From the NCBI RefSeq assembly GCF_016904885.1, contig NZ_JADWYI010000001.1, positions 5,270,001 through 5,334,000 on the forward strand: a DNA stretch of 64,000 nt. The letters run 5' to 3'. The notes under the pieces are model-generated. The model was not told the DNA's origin. It did no database searches and saw only the letters and a program-made list of their open reading frames with translations. This DNA is from Archangium primigenium. GTDB taxonomy: Bacteria; Myxococcota; Myxococcia; Myxococcales; Myxococcaceae. The position numbers were made by a program, and so were the translations under genes. Shown here one piece after another: positions 61,037-64,000 of the stretch (the first letter of the stretch is position 1; each line of letters starts with the position of its first letter).

Positions 61037-61780
61037 TCAGGCCAGGTGTTTCTCCGCGAAGACGCGCATGGCGTCCCGGATGAAGCCCGCCGCCCCCTCC
61101 GCGTGCCGCTCGTAGACGGCGGCGAAGCGGGCATCCGTCACGTACATCTCGCCCAGGTTGATGTAGGCCTCGCGGTTGGGTGTCCAGAAGAAGGACGTCC
61201 ACGTGTAGTGCCGGCGCACCAGGGACTGCACGGTGTCACTGGCCACGTCCTCGCCCCGCACGTGGGCCTCGGCGAGCGCCTGGGCCACCCGCTCGTGCTC
61301 CGCCATCCGCTCGCGCTGGGCCTCGCGGCTCAGCGCCGCCCACTTGCGCGTGCTCTCGTCATGGGCCTCGCGGCCCCATCGCTCGACCACTTCCTGCTCG
61401 TGCTGGCTGTGGTCGAACCCATCCAGAATCTCCTCGGCCATGAGTGCCTCTCCTCGCGTCAGCTTGTGAATCGTCGTCTCCACCGACTGGATCCGCCGCT
61501 CCAGCCGATGCCGCTCCTCACGCAGCCAGGACAGGTGCGTGCGCAGGGCCTGGGTGGTGTCGCGCTGCCCCTCGAGCACCTCGGCGATGGCGGGCAGGCC
61601 CAGTCCGAGCTCCCTCAGCAGCAGGATGCGCTGCAGGCGCACGAGCGCCGCCTGGTCGTAATAGCGGTAGCCATTGCTTCCGGTCCGGCTGGGCTTGAGC
61701 AGCCCCACGTCGTCGTAATGACGAAGCGTGCGGCTCGTGGTGCCCGCCAGGCGAGCGATGTCCTGAATGGACCACTCCAT
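61037..61780 (-). CDS. MerR-family regulator with TipAS ligand-binding domain
   Basis: 247 aa from the ATG at 61780. N-terminal winged helix of MerR type ('SIQDIARLAGTTSRTLRHYDDVGLLKPSRTGSNGYRYYDQAALVRLQRILLLRELGLGL'), a dimerising coil (about 80-120), and a C-terminal helical TipAS domain ('EEILDGFDHSQHEQEVVERWG' to 'YVTDARFAAVYERHAEGAAGFIRDAMRVFA'). TipAL of Streptomyces binds thiopeptide antibiotics through this domain. The Cys that captures thiostrepton is not apparent here, so the ligand may differ. Its own promoter carries a MerR operator, so self-regulation is likely. Confidence 0.9.
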   Translation of the reverse strand: MEWSIQDIARLAGTTSRTLRHYDDVGLLKPSRTGSNGYRYYDQAALVRLQRILLLRELGLGLPAIAEVLEGQRDTTQALRTHLSWLREERHRLERRIQSVETTIHKLTRGEALMAEEILDGFDHSQHEQEVVERWGREAHDESTRKWAALSREAQRERMAEHERVAQALAEAHVRGEDVASDTVQSLVRRHYTWTSFFWTPNREAYINLGEMYVTDARFAAVYERHAEGAAGFIRDAMRVFAEKHLA

Positions 61781-61814
61781 CGGGCGCCTCCTGGGGTTCG
61801 CTCCAACGACGATC

Positions 61815-61846
61815 ACGGTACGGCTTGACGTTGCGTCAAGGTCAAC
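61815..61846 (-). promoter_or_regulatory. MerR-type promoter and operator of the TipAS regulator gene
   Basis: Read on the minus strand, a -35 box TTGACC (61846-61841) and a -10-like TACCGT (61820-61815) stand 20 bases apart, the over-long spacer typical of MerR-controlled promoters. The spacer holds a perfect 7-7 inverted repeat, CTTGACG-3-CGTCAAG (61824-61840). It lies 35-66 bases before the ATG. Confidence 0.72.
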
Positions 61847-61872
61847 CCCCTTCGCACCGAGCCGCGTCGCGC

Positions 61873-62058
61873 TCACTCCACGGCGGGACGTGGCCGGAAG
61901 AGGGCGCAGCGGAGCACGGGCTGGGGCGGATACTTGTTGGGCAGGAGCGGGCAGAGGATGAAGGTGGACGTCTTCGTCCGCACGTACTTCGGCGGAGCCG
62001 CGCAGCGGTGGCACAGGCTGGTGGGGAAGGGCAGGTCGGGGGGAGCGGTCTCATCCAC
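61873..62058 (-). CDS. 61-aa cysteine-containing protein
   Basis: GTG start at 62058. Four Cys occur as CHRC (residues 16-19), then single Cys near 36 and 50, a spacing that could bind one zinc ('SLCHRCAAPPKYVRTKTSTFILCPLLPNKYPPQPVLRCALF'). Codon use looks native and the frame is closed on both sides by non-coding sequence. I do not recognise a named family. It may be a small zinc-ribbon-like protein. Confidence 0.6.
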   Translation of the reverse strand: MDETAPPDLPFPTSLCHRCAAPPKYVRTKTSTFILCPLLPNKYPPQPVLRCALFRPRPAVE

Positions 62059-62440
62059 GGGGCTCTCCTGGGGCCGGGAAAGGGGGCGGATGCTACCCGG
62101 CCCGCCCCGCTTCCCCTAGACGGTCTAGGGCACACTCGCCCAGCCCGTCGAGGGAAAGGCGGGACACGGCTCCGGATTCCCACGGGAGTAACGGAAGGCT
62201 GGCGCACCCGCTCGCTCGGCCGTAGACTGGGCAGCCAGTCACCGACGTGACAGTGTATCGCGATGGCGCCTACATAGACGGACGATGTGAACCCCATGCC
62301 CCGTGTTTGTCTTTGATTTTTGTCTGTCTTTTGTTTTCGATGTCTATTTTGAGTCTGTGTTTATCTGCAATCATTAACAAACAATCGCCGGAATGATAGG
62401 GATTGATGGTGGTGTCCACCCGGCATAGGATGCCCAGCAC
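62059..62440. other. Long intergenic region with an AT-rich tract
   Basis: 382 bases without a gene. The first 230 have ordinary GC. Bases 62297-62405 are strikingly AT- and T-rich on the plus strand, with runs such as TTTGATTTTTGTC and TTTTGTTTTCGATG, then ATCATTAACAAACAATCG. This probably holds the promoter of the AAA+ gene. It could also be a protein-binding or horizontally acquired patch. Confidence 0.45.
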
Positions 62441-64000
62441 ATGGCCGTTTCCGACGCCGCGACCGGGACCCTCGACTTCTCCACACCGCTTCTCTGCCAG
62501 CAGCTCTGGAACGGCGACTACCAGGTGTTCCCCGTGGCGGCGCCGGAGCTGGCGAGCCATGCGGCCTCGCTGGAGGCCTGTCTCACCGAGCAGCGGCTGT
62601 TCCTCGAGGAGCACCTGTCCCAAAGCGCGCCCGAGGAGCTGGCCCGCTTCTCCCTGCCCGAGCGGGTGCGGCTGGAGTTCCTCGAGCTGCCGGTGACGCG
62701 GGGCGATGTGCCGAAGCGGCTCGCGCGGCCCCTGCCCATCGAGCTGGCCGTCGTCGTCATCCCGTTCGCGGACGAGACGTGGGTGTCCGTCCCGGTGCTG
62801 GATCACACTGTCTTCGTGGGCCGCGAGCAGGACGTGCGCGAGACGGTGCGCGCCGACGTGGAGCGACTGCTCGCCGCGCGGGAGCTGTCCGGGCCCGAGC
62901 TGCTGAAGCTGTTGCCGCCCCGCGCGACGACGCTGGAGACGCTCGCGCTGTCGCTCCGGCGAGGGGAGCCGGGGGACAAGGCGCGCGCGGAGCGCAAGCG
63001 GCGGGACGAGAAGCTCCAGAAGGATCAGGCGCACGAGGTGCTCCGCTCCGTCTCCACGCCCCTGCATCCCCGGGACGAGGCGCGCCACGGGCCCCCGCTG
63101 GTGGGGCGGGACACCGAGCTGGCCCTGATGGGCACCCTGGTGGGCGGCGAGAAGCGCCAGGGCGTGCTGCTGGTGGGCCCGGAGCTGGTGGGCAAGACGG
63201 AGCTGCTCCTGGCGTTCATGCGCGCGGAGCACAAGGCGGGGCGGGCGCGGCCCGTCTTCGCGACGAGCGGCTCCCAGCTCATCGCGGGCATGTCTGGCTT
63301 TGGCCAGTGGCAGGAGCGGGTGCTCCGGGTGATGCGCGCCGCCCAGCAGCTCGACGCGATCCTCTACTTCGAGAACCTGGGCGAGCTGCTGGCCCAGCAC
63401 TCCACCGAGTCCATCAACCTTCCCGGCGCGATGAAGCCCTTCCTCGACGAGGGCCGGGTCCGGGTGGTGGGCGAGCTCACCCCCGAGGCGTTGGATCTCC
63501 TGGAGAACCAGCACCCGGGCTTTCTCGCCGCGTTCTCCCGCGTGCGCCTGGAGCCCCTGGGGGCCCGGCCGACCCGCGAGGCCCTGCGCCTGCGCGCCGC
63601 GTGGCAGCAGCGGGCCGAGCCCACGCGGCCCTCGCTCGCGGAGGACGCGGTGGAGCCGCTCGTGGAGCTGGCCGAGCGCTACCTGCCGGGCCGGGCCCTG
63701 CCGGGCAAGGCGGTGCGGTTGTACGAGGAGCTGCGCGCGGGCCTTCACCAGGAGCGCACCGGCGATGGTCAGGTGCCCCGGCTCACCCGGACGCGGCTCT
63801 ACTCCCTCTTCAGCCTCAAGACGGGCGTGCCCGAGTTCCTGCTGCGCGAGGATCGCGCGCTCCTGGCCTCGGACGTCGAGGCCACCTTCCGCCGCCAGCT
63901 CGTGGGGCAGGAGCTGGCCGTGCGCCGGGTGGTGGAGACGCTGTGCATGGTGAAGGCGGGGCTGCAGCCCCAGGGCAAGCCGCTGGCCACCTTCCTCTTC
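62441..64000 (+). CDS. ClpB/ClpA-like AAA+ ATPase with degenerate first site (cut by window edge)
   Basis: 520 residues are visible from the ATG at 62441; the frame is open to the last base. There is no Clp-N repeat domain; residues 1-215 are a different N-terminal region. The first AAA module starts near 'PLVGRDTELALMGTLVGG', has Walker A 'GPELVGKTELLL', but the Walker B region reads 'AILYFENLGELL', so the DE pair is EN and hydrolysis is doubtful. The pore loop is 'AGMSGFGQWQERV' in place of AGxKYRGxFE. The second module begins at about residue 475 ('LVGQELAVRRVVETLCMVKAGLQP...PLATFLF'). Disaggregase-like remodeller; T6SS ClpV is possible but not shown. Confidence 0.78.
   Translation, partial: MAVSDAATGTLDFSTPLLCQQLWNGDYQVFPVAAPELASHAASLEACLTEQRLFLEEHLSQSAPEELARFSLPERVRLEFLELPVTRGDVPKRLARPLPIELAVVVIPFADETWVSVPVLDHTVFVGREQDVRETVRADVERLLAARELSGPELLKLLPPRATTLETLALSLRRGEPGDKARAERKRRDEKLQKDQAHEVLRSVSTPLHPRDEARHGPPLVGRDTELALMGTLVGGEKRQGVLLVGPELVGKTELLLAFMRAEHKAGRARPVFATSGSQLIAGMSGFGQWQERVLRVMRAAQQLDAILYFENLGELLAQHSTESINLPGAMKPFLDEGRVRVVGELTPEALDLLENQHPGFLAAFSRVRLEPLGARPTREALRLRAAWQQRAEPTRPSLAEDAVEPLVELAERYLPGRALPGKAVRLYEELRAGLHQERTGDGQVPRLTRTRLYSLFSLKTGVPEFLLREDRALLASDVEATFRRQLVGQELAVRRVVETLCMVKAGLQPQGKPLATFLF

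Noticed and set aside
62270-63748. A 492-codon minus-strand open frame at the right end
   Set aside because: It lies opposite the ClpB-like gene, which runs off the window and carries clear AAA+ motifs. The antisense peptide has no recognisable features.

Overview
The window is very GC-rich, densely packed bacterial DNA with strong G/C bias at third codon positions and long mirror-image open frames opposite most genes. The gene mix points to a myxobacterium, probably in the Cystobacteraceae/Archangium-Melittangium-Myxococcus group: a divergent type VI secretion locus, DUF4388 and HEAT-repeat proteins, a BP74-like protein, a KGG-repeat stress protein, a TipAS-type MerR regulator, many lipoproteins and secreted hydrolases, and several histidine kinases. 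The species assignment is inference from style and content. No insertion sequence, CRISPR array, rRNA or canonical tRNA was recognised.

Bases 1-16125 hold a T6SS region. A plus-strand operon, tightly coupled by ATGA-type overlaps, runs tssK (cut by the left edge) - tssE - VgrG-like hub - separate beta-needle protein - tssF - tssL - small helical orphan - tssM - tssJ. It converges on a minus-strand set: a TssB/TssC-like fusion, a second VgrG-like hub with a helical tail in place of a needle, a 74-aa coil and a 751-aa coiled-coil protein. The minus-strand set sits directly downstream of aroG, with which it shares a 4-base overlap. No tssG, tssA, hcp or T6SS ClpV was recognised inside the region; some may lie left of the window.

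Bases 16122-24933 carry DAHP synthase, MltG, a DUF2891 protein, a membrane histidine kinase divergent from a DUF3592 protein, an AmiC-type amidase and an unknown protein. Bases 25113-35685 hold a lower-GC triple-domain lipoprotein, GlnD, a TVP38 membrane protein, a KGG-repeat protein, a PII-like small protein leading two CPA2-type antiporters, a Sua5/YciO protein and a XerD-type recombinase. The last five genes of that series lie in one direction and may form one unit.

Bases 36056-44906 hold a large FG-GAP/HYR lipoprotein, an AI-2E-type permease, a DUF3574 lipoprotein divergent from a Tat-exported amidase, thioredoxin, a BP74-like protein and a DUF4388 protein. Bases 45123-53344 form a plus-strand block: trpS, scpA, scpB, an RluB-type pseudouridine synthase with 21 tandem 13-aa repeats, a HEAT lipoprotein behind a hairpin that can cover its ribosome site, and another lipoprotein. 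The rest holds a hybrid kinase, an ArsB/SLC13-type permease divergent from rtcA, a secreted M28 aminopeptidase preceded by a tRNA-like fold, a cysteine-rich secreted protein with features of an RNase A-like toxin domain, a small secreted protein, a MerR/TipAS regulator with a classic MerR operator, a 61-aa cysteine protein and, running off the right edge, a ClpB-like AAA+ protein with a degenerate first ATPase site.
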